From: Micropterix aruncella
Lineage: Eukaryota > Arthropoda > Insecta > Lepidoptera > Micropterigidae
Reading direction: 5' to 3'
NCBI GenBank assembly: GCA_944548615.1
Contig: OX155963.1
Coordinates: 28,227,659 to 28,291,658, forward strand
DNA: 64,000 nt
The notes below the pieces were generated by a model, which saw nothing but the letters and a program-made list of their open reading frames with translations, did no database searches and had not been told where the DNA came from. The position numbers and the translations under genes are program-made. Positions 44,555 through 55,919 of the stretch are shown here, piece after piece. Position 1 is the first letter of the stretch. Each line of letters starts with the position of its first letter.

Positions 44555-45422
44555 AAGTAATTTATTTATTTATTTATTTATTTATTTATTTTCAGGAAAA
44601 CCAACAGCTAATTATAATTTAACAATGCCGGAGTAACATAGCAGAGAGCCAATTAAAGGTTTTCACGTTTAAATAACGTTGTAGAAACGTATGTGTTCTT
44701 TCAATTAAAGCTATCGATTAAGAATGCATCAAAAATTATTCAACAATTAATGCTAAAAAATTCACTGTTCAGCCGCTGCCTAGCTGAGTTAACACTCGTA
44801 CAGAATAGATCAAAGTCAAAGCGTTTAAACATGTCATTGAAATTGTCACTTGTTCGCCACAGAAATGCATTTTGCCTATATTTGGTACCAGCATGAGGAA
44901 CATGAAGAGCAGGGTTAAATCTATTGAGTTTGGAAGGAACATGGAGATTAATTTTATTTAGTAAGTCAGGACAGTTAATATTATTGGAGGTAATTTTTAG
45001 CAAAAAGGTTAAGTCCGCGGTTTCACGCCGCTTAATCAAGGGGAGGATATGAAATTTCTTGCATAAATTGAAATAGTTAGATGAGCTGTATGGGATTTTC
45101 AGACGGAAGCAGAGATATTTCATGAACTTCATTTGAATGCGCTCGATTCTGTTTATATATTTGTCATAACAAGGGTTCCATACTTGAGATGCATATTCCA
45201 AGATGCTTCTGACAAAAGTGCAGTAAAGGATCTTGAAAGTTTTAGCACGGTGAAAGCAAGCTGCACTCCTCATAACAAAACCTAAAGCTTTGGAAGCTTT
45301 AGAAACAATAGATTGAACGTGATTATCGAACAGTAGATGAGAATCATGAATGACACCAAGATCTTTAACCACGCTGCACCTCTGCAAGTTATGAAATTTT
45401 AATGAGTATGAGGCTAGAGTAA
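44555..45422 (-). pseudogene. LINE RT C-terminal region with 3' UTR and tail
   Basis: (ATTT)n tail at 44561-44592, 3' UTR to 44739, then an open frame 44740-45422: KFHNLQRCSVVKDLGVIHDS, SKASKALGFVMRSAACFHRA, FVRSILEYASQVWNP, IERIQMKFMKYLCFRLKIP, PLIKRRETADLTFLLKITSN. This is the post-YADD part of a CR1/Jockey-like RT (the DLGV box is RT motif 7-like). AGTAAT at both sides may be a short TSD. 5'-truncated but otherwise open for 215+ codons, so fairly young. Confidence 0.8.
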
Positions 45423-46135
45423 TATCGGCCTATTATCGCTAGTTGAGTCACACCTGCGCTATGGTATTCTTTTATGGGGTAATGCAGCGCAAATCAACAG
45501 TGCATTCACTCTCCAGAAAAGAGCCATACGTGCGATAGTAGGTAGTCCACGGTCATGTTGTGTACACTTCCAAAAACTGGGGATATTGATCGTATATGCG
45601 ATTTTTGCTCAAGAAGCTCTTTGCGAATTCTATTGCAATAAGAGCTCGGCCATATCCCACGAGGAAGTGCATCGGCATGACACCAGGAATAAAAACCAGT
45701 ATCTCCAACCGTTTGTAGCACGCACTGCCAAGTTCCTGGCGACTAGTCGATACTTAGGCCTCAAACTTTTTAATAAATTGCCTGAAAAATTAAAAGCGAA
45801 TAAAAACATCGATATTTTTAAGAGATCCATCTAAGTCTATCTGCTTAAAATCAACATGTATGCTCATAACGACTTCTTAAAATATTTTGAAAATACATAG
45901 CATCGTATCTACCCACTTAATCTAATACATATTATTTATCGGCAATTGTTTTGTTGTAAACTGTTATGATATACTTAGTCTTTGCTTTTGTAAATTGGTA
46001 ACTTTAAAGTTATATATTGTATATCATCTCTTGGCGAAATTGAGTAACTAGTTTAAAATTAATTAATGTCATTCCTACACAATTGTTATGGTTGTATTGG
46101 AAATGAATACTTTTATCTTATCTTATCTTATCTCG
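45423..46135 (+). pseudogene. Second LINE type, RT C-terminus and (CTTAT)n tail
   Basis: Plus frame: LSLVESHLRYGILLWGNAAQ, FTLQKRAIRAIVGSP, FQKLGILIVYAIFAQEALCE, HEEVHRHDTRNKNQY, GLKLFNKLPEKLKANKNIDI then FKRSI and stop at 45834. ESHLRYGI and LQKRAIR are hallmarks of another Jockey-related LINE group. 3' UTR to 46110, ending in TTATCTTATCTTATCTTATC (46112-46131). Confidence 0.8.
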
Positions 46136-46214
46136 TAGACGTCTTGTTTCTCGCCACCCGCGCCGCCTTTCGCACGGTGACCTTGCTGGGCTAGCAGTAG
46201 CCGCCGCCCGCTAA

Positions 46215-46770
46215 GTATTTTGAGGTGCTTGCACGCGTTATTAATTTCATGATATCCCCAAAACTATATCACCTAAAAACATACAGTTAATGGCTAATTA
46301 TATCTCAATTTAACACCCTTGATGATGGATCAATTTATTTTGATTAGGATTCTTTTTTTATTGGTAATGTCTGAAACAAACACTCGCTACTTATTTTTGT
46401 TATTTTTTTGAGACCTAAGAGAAGCTATTGTAGATTAAAAATATAATTATTAGGTATATGCAGTCGTCGATTTATTTATAGATCTATTTGAGGCCGATGG
46501 TTTTATCATATTTCGTTTTCACATATATCAAACCCTTCCACCAGCGCAAGCCGATAAAGGAACTCAACACCTCATTTTTTTCCGACTTGATTTACAAATA
46601 TCGTGAAATCGTATTGAAAACCAATATTTATCACGAGAAAATATAGTCTATCGCACTCATCGATAATGAAGCTTTCTATTAGTATACATTTTGAAATGGG
46701 ATGAGGAGTTTCGCAGATTACCCCCTACATGCAAACTTAAAAACATTACTTTTTCATAACATTAGTATAG
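46215..46770 (+). repeat. Dispersed repeat W, copy 2
   Basis: Collinear with 14440-14985: GCACGCGTTATTAATTTCAT to CATAACATTAGTATAGAT. Confidence 0.65.
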
Positions 46771-46907
46771 ATATATTCAATTATTCAAAATATCGTCCAC
46801 TTTTTTTTATGCAGTTTGCCATTTAAAGATAATTGATTACAATACGATACAATTCCATTATATTCTAGTAGGTAGTCATTAAGTATATCTTTAACGCGAA
46901 AACATTT

Positions 46908-48190
46908 GATCACGTCTCTGAGTATAGAAGCAGACTTCATTGGCTTCGAATACGTGAACGTAGAAACATGCATATTCTTTCCCTTCTTTATAACATCCTC
47001 AACAATCCTACCGCTCCCTCCTACCTAACCGAAAAATTCAATCACTTAGGAAGTCATGGCCTTACACTCCGTTCCAGTCAGGATATCTTGCGGTGTCGAC
47101 TACAACGGGCGAGCCCGTCACCACAGGACGTTTTAACGATTAGTCGTTCTGTCGCCCTGCAGTGAACGTAGAAGACTTTGGACAGTACAATTTTACGTCC
47201 AGCTACGTCACAACCCGTGAGAGTCCAACGCCTTACCGCGAGTTAGCCAGGAATAAACCCGGCGGGCTCGAGATACTCGCGCCCTCACTTCCAATTGTGA
47301 CCAGATTTCTCCGGTCTCTCGATTGGTTCCGAGTTCGAGGTCGCTTGCGCGGTCCTCTCCCTTACGAAGCGGTGAAACGGAGTGCACCGAATCTATCGCG
47401 GACCAAGGCGTCCTTTGCCCGACTCTGAACCGGGGTCGGATGGCCAATGGTCATTTCAAGAGCAGTCGCCGTAAGGTAGACAACCACCCCCGCTCTGTAG
47501 GAAACAATACAGTTCCCAGACTCCCCCGACTGTTAGTCGGAGAGCATAATCGATTGGCTTGCGCCGCACGGTGTGCAGACCGTCCAGGGGCGCCAGAGGT
47601 TTGATTCCCAGGGGAGACTGGTTGACCCAGTGTCCTACACAGGATTCGCACCCCATGCGGGGAGGCCGTCGGATGGGTGTTGACCCGTGAGTGTGACCGA
47701 CCCTGAACACATGGGTCATCGTGGCCACCTCATCATGGGCCCGTTAGCCCCCTCCAGTCAGGATAGTAAAATTGCGATTCCAACTCATAATTCTTCTTTT
47801 TTTACTTATTCCTTCACCGTTCATGCAGCTAGACTATGGAACCAACTCCCGCCAGAAACGCCCCAACGGTTTCTACCTTTCAAGTGTCTCTGAAAAAGCA
47901 TCTCATGTCCCTAAATTCCTAGTTATCCTAGGTCTCATCCCATCCTCTCCTATCCTTCGCTCCTTGTGAATTATTCCAAATCCTAATTTTATTTTTAAAA
48001 ATGACATTTTAGTTACTTGATTAATTTTTGTTATGTAATAAGTTTTTCTTCTTTTTTTTTGTTAATTTTTAATTTATCTTTTGGCACCTAAATTTTTACA
48101 CTTCCAAGAAGGTTGGCTGTAAGAGATTGTATTTTAGGCAATAAGTCCGCCTTTTGTATGTTGTTCTTTAATGTGCAATAAAGAATCTCT
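46908..48190 (+). pseudogene. LINE RT C-terminus and 3' UTR, split by R670
   Basis: 46908-47085 reads DHVSEYRSRLHWLRIRERRN then MHILSLLYNILNNPTAPSYL, NHLGSHGLTLRSSQD; after the R670 insertion it resumes at 47766 with KIAIPTHNSSFFTYSFTVHA then ARLWNQLPPE. The frame agrees when the insertion and one TSD copy are ignored. The 3' UTR ends GTTGGCTGTAAGAGATTGTA, AATAAGTCCGCC, CAATAAAG, the tail shared with SINE-T. Confidence 0.85.
47073..47765 (-). mobile_element. R670 retroposon, copy 3, with 13-bp TSD
   Basis: TCCAGTCAGGATA at 47073-47085 recurs at 47753-47765. The element (47086-47752, 667 bp) is minus-oriented: it starts (plus strand) TCTTGCGGTGTCGACTACAA then CGGGCGAGCCCGTC and ends near ATGGGCCCGTTAGCCCCC. 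Target: the coding part of a LINE. Confidence 0.9.
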
Positions 48191-48599
48191 ATCTACCATT
48201 CCTACACTCGGATGTACATTGCGTCTAATATTCTCGGTTATGTAATAATTTATGAAAAATTAACTATCATGACAGTTGTGATTATAAATAAATTTAAGTT
48301 TTTTATAATCGGTATGAGAACAATCAATAATTAGAAAATAATATATTAATAACAATTACTCATTAAATAAAGAGAATATTGACTATAACCATATTACATA
48401 TTATTTTTTTTAATTACAAGATGTTTTTCGTATATTTCCCTTGCTGGTTGCTGTAGCTCGCGCCTATTGCACCGCTCGCTGTGACTACGAAATGGTAAAT
48501 AAGCAAACGACCAGTAGCGCAAACATTACATGCGCGTCATCTTTGGCTACGTTTGGTTATCAATATTGATGGATTTTAAGTAGGCTATTTTAAATGTGA

Positions 48600-48915
48600 T
48601 ATTTTATTGCACCGACCGCGAGTCTTTGCTCGGACTTCGGGCGCCTATAAGTTTGATAGGTAGTTTTGGTGCGGGAAAAATCGACCATAGTTCATTTCAT
48701 ATTCCGTTCTAACGTATTGCTTTGTCTAGTTCGGTTGTACTAAGTTCGTATTTTAGTTCACGAAGAAACGCAATCGGGCCCATTATCAATGTTATTATAG
48801 ATGGCCAAATAAATTGCAATTAGTTTCGCCGTCAATGCTATTAGCGCCATCTGCATTTCGCCGCCACAGAAGGGTTGCCAAATCACACTATGGAGTTGAA
48901 CAATCTAATACACTA
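48600..48915 (-). repeat. Half MITE-D followed by a family X copy
   Basis: 48600-48787 carries one MITE-D arm (TTCATTTCATATTCCGTTCT, TTTTAGTTCACGAAGAAACG then CAATCGGGCCCA). 48790-48915 carries family X in reverse (ATTATAGATGGCCAAATAAA, TTAGTTTCGCCGTCAATGCT, GGGTTGCCAAATCACACTAT). Confidence 0.6.
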
Positions 48916-48976
48916 AGGCACTATAAGATAAAACTTTTAACTGTCTTTCGTTGCTTTAATTTTTTTTTTGCTTCAG

Positions 48977-49750
48977 TACTGCCGTCGTAAATGAAAACAC
49001 GCAGTAACTTCATTCACTGTGTTTATACAAGTTTGGTTCTTTAAAATCTCGAGTTGAAGTACTATAAGGCAAAAAAAACGGTTTGTCTGTCGATGGATAG
49101 TTACCGAGATACCTTAGATAAAAACACAGTATTTTTAAAAAATCAGAATATTTTAAATAAAAAATGCAGTATATATATATTTTTAAGTTAAAATACAGTA
49201 ACCTACTATTTACTGTGACCTTTTTTAAACTTATAAGCATTTAAGAAATATTTTTGTTCGGTTACAACACGGCTTCTTCAGATACTGTGGTTTTAGGTAA
49301 AATTTTGTTAAAAGTTGATTTATTAATACACGAATTAATCACAGTATCTCAATTACTGTGTTTTTAAGGTGCCTGCAGTTTTTTATTTTTTTTTAAAATA
49401 TGTATTTATTTGACATGGTTAGAACACAGTAATGGGTGAAATTTACCTATAACACTGTAACCACTCAGTTATGGTGTATATATAAAAATATAAAAATATA
49501 AAATTTATCAAATTATTTTCCTAATTTAAAACACAATATCTAATTTAATTAATTAAACAATTGTAATTTAATATATATTTTTATGCAGAATTGAAGTTCT
49601 AACTATTTTTAAACATTAAAGATTAGGAGAAATAATCTATATCGATTACTTTGTTCATGAAAACAAATAATTAACAACTGAACTTTGACCGCGTTTTTCT
49701 CAAAACGTCTGTTTTCAAGATACTGTGTTTTTATTTACGATGGCAGAGTA
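48977..49750. mobile_element. MITE-E, fold-back element with TA flanks and repeated ACAGTA boxes
   Basis: TA at 48977-48978 and 49749-49750. Left end CTGCCGTCGTAAATGAAAAC then ACGCAGTAACTT; right end reverse-complemented CTCTGCCATCGTAAATAAAA then ACACAGTATCTTG. At least nine ACAGTA/TACTGT boxes, often with an AAAAACAC prefix, lie between them in both orientations. TA flanks suggest Tc1/mariner-type mobilisation. No coding. Confidence 0.8.
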
Positions 49751-50109
49751 GCTCAGGATATTTTATTGGAAATTGTATTTGAATATAATACATAAAGTAA
49801 TATCTACGAGAAAATTAAGACGAATGATATAAAAATGAGATTGAGAATGTACAATTCTGCCTGGATAGCATAGTATTATATCGACTAAGGTCGTTTGATG
49901 TGGGCAGACCGTGCTTTGCGCCGATTATGTCCAGGTGCCCGCGGCGCCAGAACTGGTGCTGATGATGCAAAATGGAAAGCGGATTTTACGACGATTACTC
50001 TAGAAATATCTTATGGTATCGCAGCGCTGACTTAAGCAAGTCCTACTTAAGTACATGGAGGGCAATATCAATGCACCTGATTTCAAATAACCAACAGCCA
50101 ATATTGAAC
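49751..50109. other. Unassigned
   Basis: GC patch at 49890-49960 (GTGCCCGCGGCGCCAG). No supported feature. Confidence 0.35.
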
Positions 50110-50830
50110 AATTGTTTGTTTGTTTGTTTATACTCTTTATAGGCCAAGAGCCAGCGACAAAAAGTGCAAAAGTTTTGGTGAAGCTGATATTTTCAAATCA
50201 GACAGTATCTTGGCCATATAATGACGAGGTACAGTCAGCAAACCAGATTCCAGGACACCTGGCGCTGGTGTAATAGGAAAGATGTAATTTTAAATAGTAG
50301 GTAGGTACCCCTAAAATATTTTAGGAAACCTGAAAATTCATCAGTAGATAGTGGATGCAATAAAGAACCCGAAACATAAGGTCAGACTGCTTTATAGTTA
50401 AACGCGTGGCGTCAGCATCTCCATACATATAATGGTCTAAATCACGCAATATAATGGTTGCAATGGCGTAATATTATGAAGCAGTCGCAAACGATTATGA
50501 AGCAGTCGGAATTTATGTTTCGGGTTGTTTATTGCATCCACTACCTACTGATGAATTTTAAGCTTTTCCAAAACACTTTAGGGGTACTAATTATACTTTA
50601 TTCTTACTACTACGCCATTGCCATGACTTCCCGGAATCTGGCCTGCTGACTGTACCCCTGCATTCTATGGCTACAATACTGTCTGATCTGAAAGTATCAG
50701 ATTTTCCAAAACTCTTGCACTTTTATGTCGCTGGCTCCTTAACAATTATTGTGAAATTTCACGATGGGCGGGTTTATTGACATACGACAATCTCTTCCAG
50801 GTAACCCAAATATGAAGTGTTTATATTGTG
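50110..50830 (-). mobile_element. SINE-T tail, split by MITE-B
   Basis: (GTTT)n and TACTCTTTAT at 50110-50140 continue at 50746 with TTATTGTGAAATTTCACGAT then GGGCGGGTTTATTG, as in the unsplit copy at 22060-22160. Confidence 0.75.
50137..50749. mobile_element. MITE-B, complete fold-back element with TTAT TSD
   Basis: TTAT at 50137-50140 and 50746-50749. The two arms of about 270 bp pair: left AGAGCCAGCGACAAAAAGTG, AATCAGACAGTATCTTGGCC, GTACAGTCAGCAAACCAGAT, ATTCATCAGTAGATAGTGGA; the right arm reverse-complemented carries the same words with few changes. It is inserted exactly in the SINE-T tail. One arm also exists at 14140-14415. Confidence 0.85.
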
Positions 50831-51390
50831 ACGGTATTGGCTTTTCCGGCGAGAAAAACAGTCGGAATACCCAATCTCGTTCGCGACATTCAATACGAAA
50901 ACACAACATGCCTTTGATCCGCGATCTGTTTGACAGTTCAGTCAGCGCGCGGCGGCGTAGTGTTGGACATCGATTGAGCGACGTCTCGACCCGTTACCGA
51001 TCGTGCGATCATTTAACGATTCGATTGGGTACGAATATCACATAAATAAAATAATTTCGAATAAATTCGGAATTATGTCAGAATATAATAATGATAAAAA
51101 AAGTAATATTCGGATGTTTTAAAATTTATTATTTAGACTGTAAAATATTTGGTTCTTAAAAATAATTGAAATATAGAATATAATACAAAAATAAATCAGG
51201 AAATTTAATGAGAATAATTACGAAATTATTAGTTTGCAATAGAATTTCATCTCGTTTTTGGGCGGGAAAACGAAGTTCGTTGACCCGCGGATTACCTCGC
51301 AGATTGTAAAAGGGTCATTCGTTTTCCGGCCTTCAAGCAAACCACTTCAAATAATCAAGAGATCCCGAGGAAATAGTCGTCGAACCAGTG

Positions 51391-52195
51391 TTACGGATAA
51401 CTCGGTGAGTCCTGTTTAATGCTTGAGGGTTAGGGGAAACCCGCTTTGGGGTTCCCGATTAACGATAGGGAGAGTGCCGGCCGGGAAGATCGGACCACTG
51501 ACGGGGGGCCGCTGCCCCAGTCCTCCCTGGTCCAATCTGTCCTATCCCCTGGCCGCGATGAGTTTTTCCTAACCCGAATATTGTGATCTGTGCAGGGATC
51601 TCTTGAAGGCGACCATCTCCGGCGTCTGGATCGGGAAGGCGACCAATCTCCGGCGTCTAGATCCCTGGAAGACGACCAACCTCCGGCGTCTGAATCGCTG
51701 AAGGCGACCTCGAGGGAGGCGGTATAGGGCGAGCACAGCGGCGAGATCTTGCGGGCATCAACCTCAGCTACCCCCAGGTTCCGGGAACGCAGATCCCCGG
51801 CGAGAAGAACCTTTCGGGCTCAAGCGGTGCGGCTAAAGACGAGGGAAGCCGTCCCTACAGACGTCCAAGGAGTAGAAGCCGACGGAGGCCTCGCAGGCGC
51901 GGTGCCCGGACTGGGAGTACTCTCGGGGCTATCCCTCGTTCACACGTTTTCCCCCTGGATCGTCAACATCAACGTCCTTTTATTTTAACTTTACATTTTT
52001 ATCTTGTCAACGTTTCTCTATTGCCACTTTTATATTTTTATCTTTCAAACGCCTTTTTATTTTATTTTATAATTTTATCTTGACGTTTTGTTGTTTTATC
52101 TTTTATACTTTTTTATAAATCGTTCTTAATTTAACTTTTAAAACCTCAATAAACACAAACTATTACTGAGCTGATTGTTTCCGATTTCTCATTAC
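51391..52195 (+). other. GC-rich block, possible solo LTR or retroelement UTR
   Basis: Much more GC-rich than its flanks, then T-rich from 51975 and an AATAAA at 52148. TTACGGA occurs at both edges (51392 and 52190). CTCCGGCGTCT occurs three times at 51617, 51648 and 51681 inside ~31-33 bp units with GAAGGCGACC. An open frame at 51749-51988 has no domain. A TG...CA-bounded LTR with a polyadenylation signal is one reading; no internal retroelement genes adjoin it. Confidence 0.4.
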
Positions 52196-52459
52196 GGAGC
52201 CGACCCTCGAGATCAGGTCTCTGCTCTTCTCTAGTTTTGAGTTACCGGTCATAGATTACTTTATTCAATCTTCGGTTATCATAACGTTAAATTGGTCGAT
52301 TTTAAGTGTTTCGCGAACGTACGATACTTACTCGGCGCGGTGAATATATTGCCGCGGCCGTTATACGAAAATACATACTAATTGACGTTTTCATACCTAA
52401 AATAACCCTTGTTAAAATCCAAAACTTTAAAGACAAAAAATTATTATTTACAAACGTCA

Positions 52460-52620
52460 CAATATGTATGTGGACATGTAATATATGTGTCTTTAAATTG
52501 CATTTGGTCGACAGAATTAAATTGCGATTCCGTTAATTTTATTCCAATGGGCAATGTAAATCAGCCGGGAATCGAACCACCTTACAAAGTAAGATTAGGC
52601 GACTTAACCACTATGCCTGG
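52460..52620 (-). mobile_element. SINE-T, head and body (tail lost)
   Basis: B box GGTTCGATTCC (rc of 52568-52578) and A-box region GGCATAGTGGTTAAGTCGCC on the minus strand, then the body CCATTGGAATAAAATTAACG and GGAATCGCAATTTAATTCTG as in 38150-38303. Confidence 0.7.
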
Positions 52621-52861
52621 ATATTATATGGTTGTTTGGATAATATGTATGCCAACAATGTATATTTATTTATTTTATTAATTCGGAACACTTATAATGA
52701 CATTTGGTAAATGATATTTCTAGGCGAATAACATTTCTGGAATCTAATAATTCATTGAAAAGTCTAATTATTTTTTTATTTAATAATTTCAATAAATAAA
52801 CGCGCGCGTCAAATACACTTTCAAATCAAATTGCATTACTAGTCTATCGAAGAGGCCAGCG

Positions 52862-52893
52862 TACATGACTAACGATCCCTCGTTAGTCATGTA
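52862..52893. repeat. Perfect 14-bp hairpin, 4-base loop
   Basis: TACATGACTAACGA, loop TCCC, exact complement. Confidence 0.9.
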
Positions 52894-53329
52894 GTTGCGA
52901 GTGAGATGTGTGAATAAATTGAACTCAACGGGTATCCGTGCGAGCGAATAAGATAGATGTGTTACATGATTGTGCAAGCGAGATAATGCTACCTGTTCAG
53001 TTAAATGCTGCGTACTTCAAGGTCGTGGTCGCTTAGGAAATTGATGCACACCGTGCAAAATTTAGGGACTTTTTAATAAAGCTACGAATAAAAATTGTAT
53101 TTAATTGTATTTGTTTACAACAGTCCGGTTTAGCAAGAATCCTATGTAATTGAGCAGTAATCTGCGAGCTGTCAAACCCATATTTAAAGTTCATAAGTTT
53201 AGGAAAATTTAATATTAGTCAGGTAGGAGATCTAGGAAAAACAAATAAAAACATAGTTTGGGTACCTCAGGGTTTGAGTACTTCAGCCAGTCAAAATACA
53301 ATAAAAATCATTCACTTATATATCTAAGT

Positions 53330-54185
53330 CCAATATTTTGAGATTGAAATATGACTAGTGTCGGCCCGTACTGACGGACCAATTGGAAGTTAATGGGCCC
53401 TTGCTGAGTTGGCCACGAAGACCCATTCTGTTCAGGGTTGGTCACACTCACGGGTCAACACCTATCCGACGGCCTCCACGCATGAAGTGCGAGCCTGGGT
53501 AGGACTCTGGCCTTATGGTTAGTTTCCCCTGGGAATCAACCTTCTGGCGCTCCTGGACGGTCTGCGCACCGTGCGGCGTAAGCCAATCAGCTGTGCACTC
53601 TGACTAACAGTCGGGGGTGTTGTTTCCTATAGAGCGGGGGTGGTTGCGGACCTTACGGCGACTGCTCTTGAAACGACCATCGGCTACCCGATCCTGGGTG
53701 AACATGTGCAGCCGGGCAAAGGACGCTGTGGTCCGCGATAGATTCGGTAAACACCGTTTCACCGCTTCGTAAGGGAGAGGACCGCGCAAGCGACCTCGAA
53801 CTCGAAACCAATCGAGAGACCGGAGTAATCTGGTCACAATTGGAAGTAAGGGCGTGAGTGTAGGCCCGCCGGGTAACACTCCTGGTTATCTCGCGGTTAA
53901 GGCGTTGTCCTCTTACGGGCTTGTGGCGGAGCTAGACGGTGGACTGTTTTGTCCTCAAGTCTTCGGCGCTCACTCCAGGGCGATAGAACGACTAATCGTT
54001 AAAATTTCCTGAGGTGACGGGCTCGCCCGCTGTAGTCGACAAACCTAGTTGACGGACCGATTTCAACCACAACATTGTCAACTCTTGCCATGACCGTATG
54101 ACGCAAGTATTCCAAATTTTAAGTCAATCAGATGAATACACACACAGACAGACAGGCAGACACACAGACAGACTTCAATCTGGAG
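53330..54185 (+). mobile_element. SINE-Y repeat, split by R670
   Basis: 53330-53384 has TTTTGAGATTGAAATATGAC then TAGTGTCGGCCCG and the first TSD. From 54050 it continues GACGGACCGATTTCAACCAC, GCCATGACCGTATGACGCAA, CAGACAGACTTCAATCTGG. Confidence 0.75.
53372..54062 (+). mobile_element. R670 retroposon, copy 4, with 13-bp TSD
   Basis: TGACGGACCAATT (53372-53384) and TGACGGACCGATT (54050-54062) flank a 665-bp element from GGAAGTTAATGGGCCCTTGC to GTAGTCGACAAACCTAGTT. A ~20-bp deletion near 53619 (GGGGGTGTTGTTTCC) and a small insertion near 53702 distinguish it. Confidence 0.85.
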
Positions 54186-55106
54186 ATGGTATTAAACGTC
54201 TTAGAGGGGCTCACAATGGTAATTTCCGTCTTTATATCGAAAATTTTTTTTTGCTTTTTCACAATGCTTTTCCGACTCACCAACCATCGAGGACGGAAAA
54301 AGAAAAGTCATAAAGATGAAATCGGGCCGTAGCTTAATAACGCGCATGCCCTTGCGGGATCTCGGTGTAGGCGAGATTAAAAGAATCAAAGACGCGGGCT
54401 CCCGGTATAACGGAATCCCGCATTTTTCGCGTCTGTCCAATCTGTTGCTGTCCAAATCACCATGGCAAGTTGCACGATTGAGCAGCACTTTTAAACTTTA
54501 TTATCGAAATGAGCGTTTGTGCATGGTTATCTCTAGCGGAGGTGACATGAAATAGCAACCAAGATCATGCGATATGACCCAGCTAGACTTTTCTTGTAGG
54601 GTTTTCCAAGTCGCAGGTCTATGCCAATTAGCCGCAATCGACTGATGCCCTTAAAGTCAACATAATCTAGGCCATCACTCAAATTCAGCTGGATCTATGC
54701 GGCTGAGTAATTAAAAATTGGGCCTCCCGAATCCGTGCCACTGTGCAAAGCAACGGCTGACATTTGAACGATGTCATATTCCATATATAATTGCTTCTAC
54801 GGGCCTTTCAAATAAAAACAGAATTTTGTTATTACCTCACACATAGCTTATTTCATTGCAGACTCCCATGATCGACTCGCCCTTATAATGGATTGAATCC
54901 CACTACAACCCATCTTAGGAAATGATTTATCAACACCAGTTAGAAGCGGGAGGCTGACTAAAGTACGGGATCGGTTCTAGTCTTGATATGGAACCATACG
55001 CTATGGAGTTGTCTATTCCTGCCGAAATCGTCGAAATCGATATGTGAAACACTGATCTATCTTCGTCAGATATAGAAACGTTATTGGTTGTTTCGCGTTG
55101 GTTCGA
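54186..55106. other. Unassigned; hAT-end-like words at 54340-54440
   Basis: TTGCGGGATCTCGGTGTAGG then CGAGATT and GGAATCCCGCATTTTTCGCG resemble the duplicated block at 56400-56510. No gene. Confidence 0.4.
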
Positions 55107-55808
55107 TATATGAGGTGACATGGGAGTTAATGGGCTCTTGCTGAGTTGGCCACGAAGACCCATTCTGTTCAGGGTTGGTCACACTCACGGGTCAACACCC
55201 ATCCGGCGACCTCCACGAATGAAGTGCGAGCCTGGGTAGAACTCTCGCCCTTAGGGTTAGTTTACCCTAGTAATCAAACTTTTGGTGCTCCTGGACGGTC
55301 TGCGCACCGTGTGGCATAAGCCAATCGATTGCGCACTCTGACTAACAGTCGGGGGAGTCTGGAAGCAGTACTGTTTCCTATAGAGCGGGGGTGGTGACGG
55401 ACCTTACGGCGACTGCTCTTGAAACGACCATCGGCTACCCGATCCTGGGTGAACAGCCCGGGCGAAGGATGCCGTGGTCCGCGATAGATTCGGTATACAG
55501 CGTTTCACCGCTTCGTAAGGGAGAGGACTGCGCAAGCGACCACGAACTCGTAACCAATCGAGAGACTGGAGTAATCTGGTCGCAATTGGAAGTAAGAGCG
55601 TGAGTGTAAACCCGCTGGGTAACACTCCTGGCTATCTCGTGGTTAAGGCGTTGGCCTCTTACGGGTTTGTGGCGGAGCTTGACGGTGGACTGTTTAGTCC
55701 AAGTCTTCTGCGCTCACTCCAGGGAGATAGAACGACCAATCGTTAAAACTTTCTGAGGTGACGGGCTCGCCCGCTGTAGTCGACAACCCTAGTTATATGA
55801 GGTGACAT
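55107..55808 (+). mobile_element. R670 retroposon, copy 5, with 14-15 bp TSD
   Basis: TATATGAGGTGACAT at 55107-55121 recurs at 55794-55808. The element (55122-55793, 672 bp) has the full set of R670 modules and the 3' stem GACGGGCTCGCCCGC. Confidence 0.9.
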
Positions 55809-55919
55809 ACGGAAGTGGGTTATCAGTGAGTAGTTAAACACAGCATGCTTAAAGTTAAAAAAAATATATTGGAAAAAAAATAAGTACGACAATAATTTTA
55901 TTTTGCGTTTTGGAAGTGT

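Noticed and set aside
51240..52200. rRNA fragment because of high GC
   Set aside because: No rRNA signature words recognised; it has internal short repeats and a polyadenylation signal instead.
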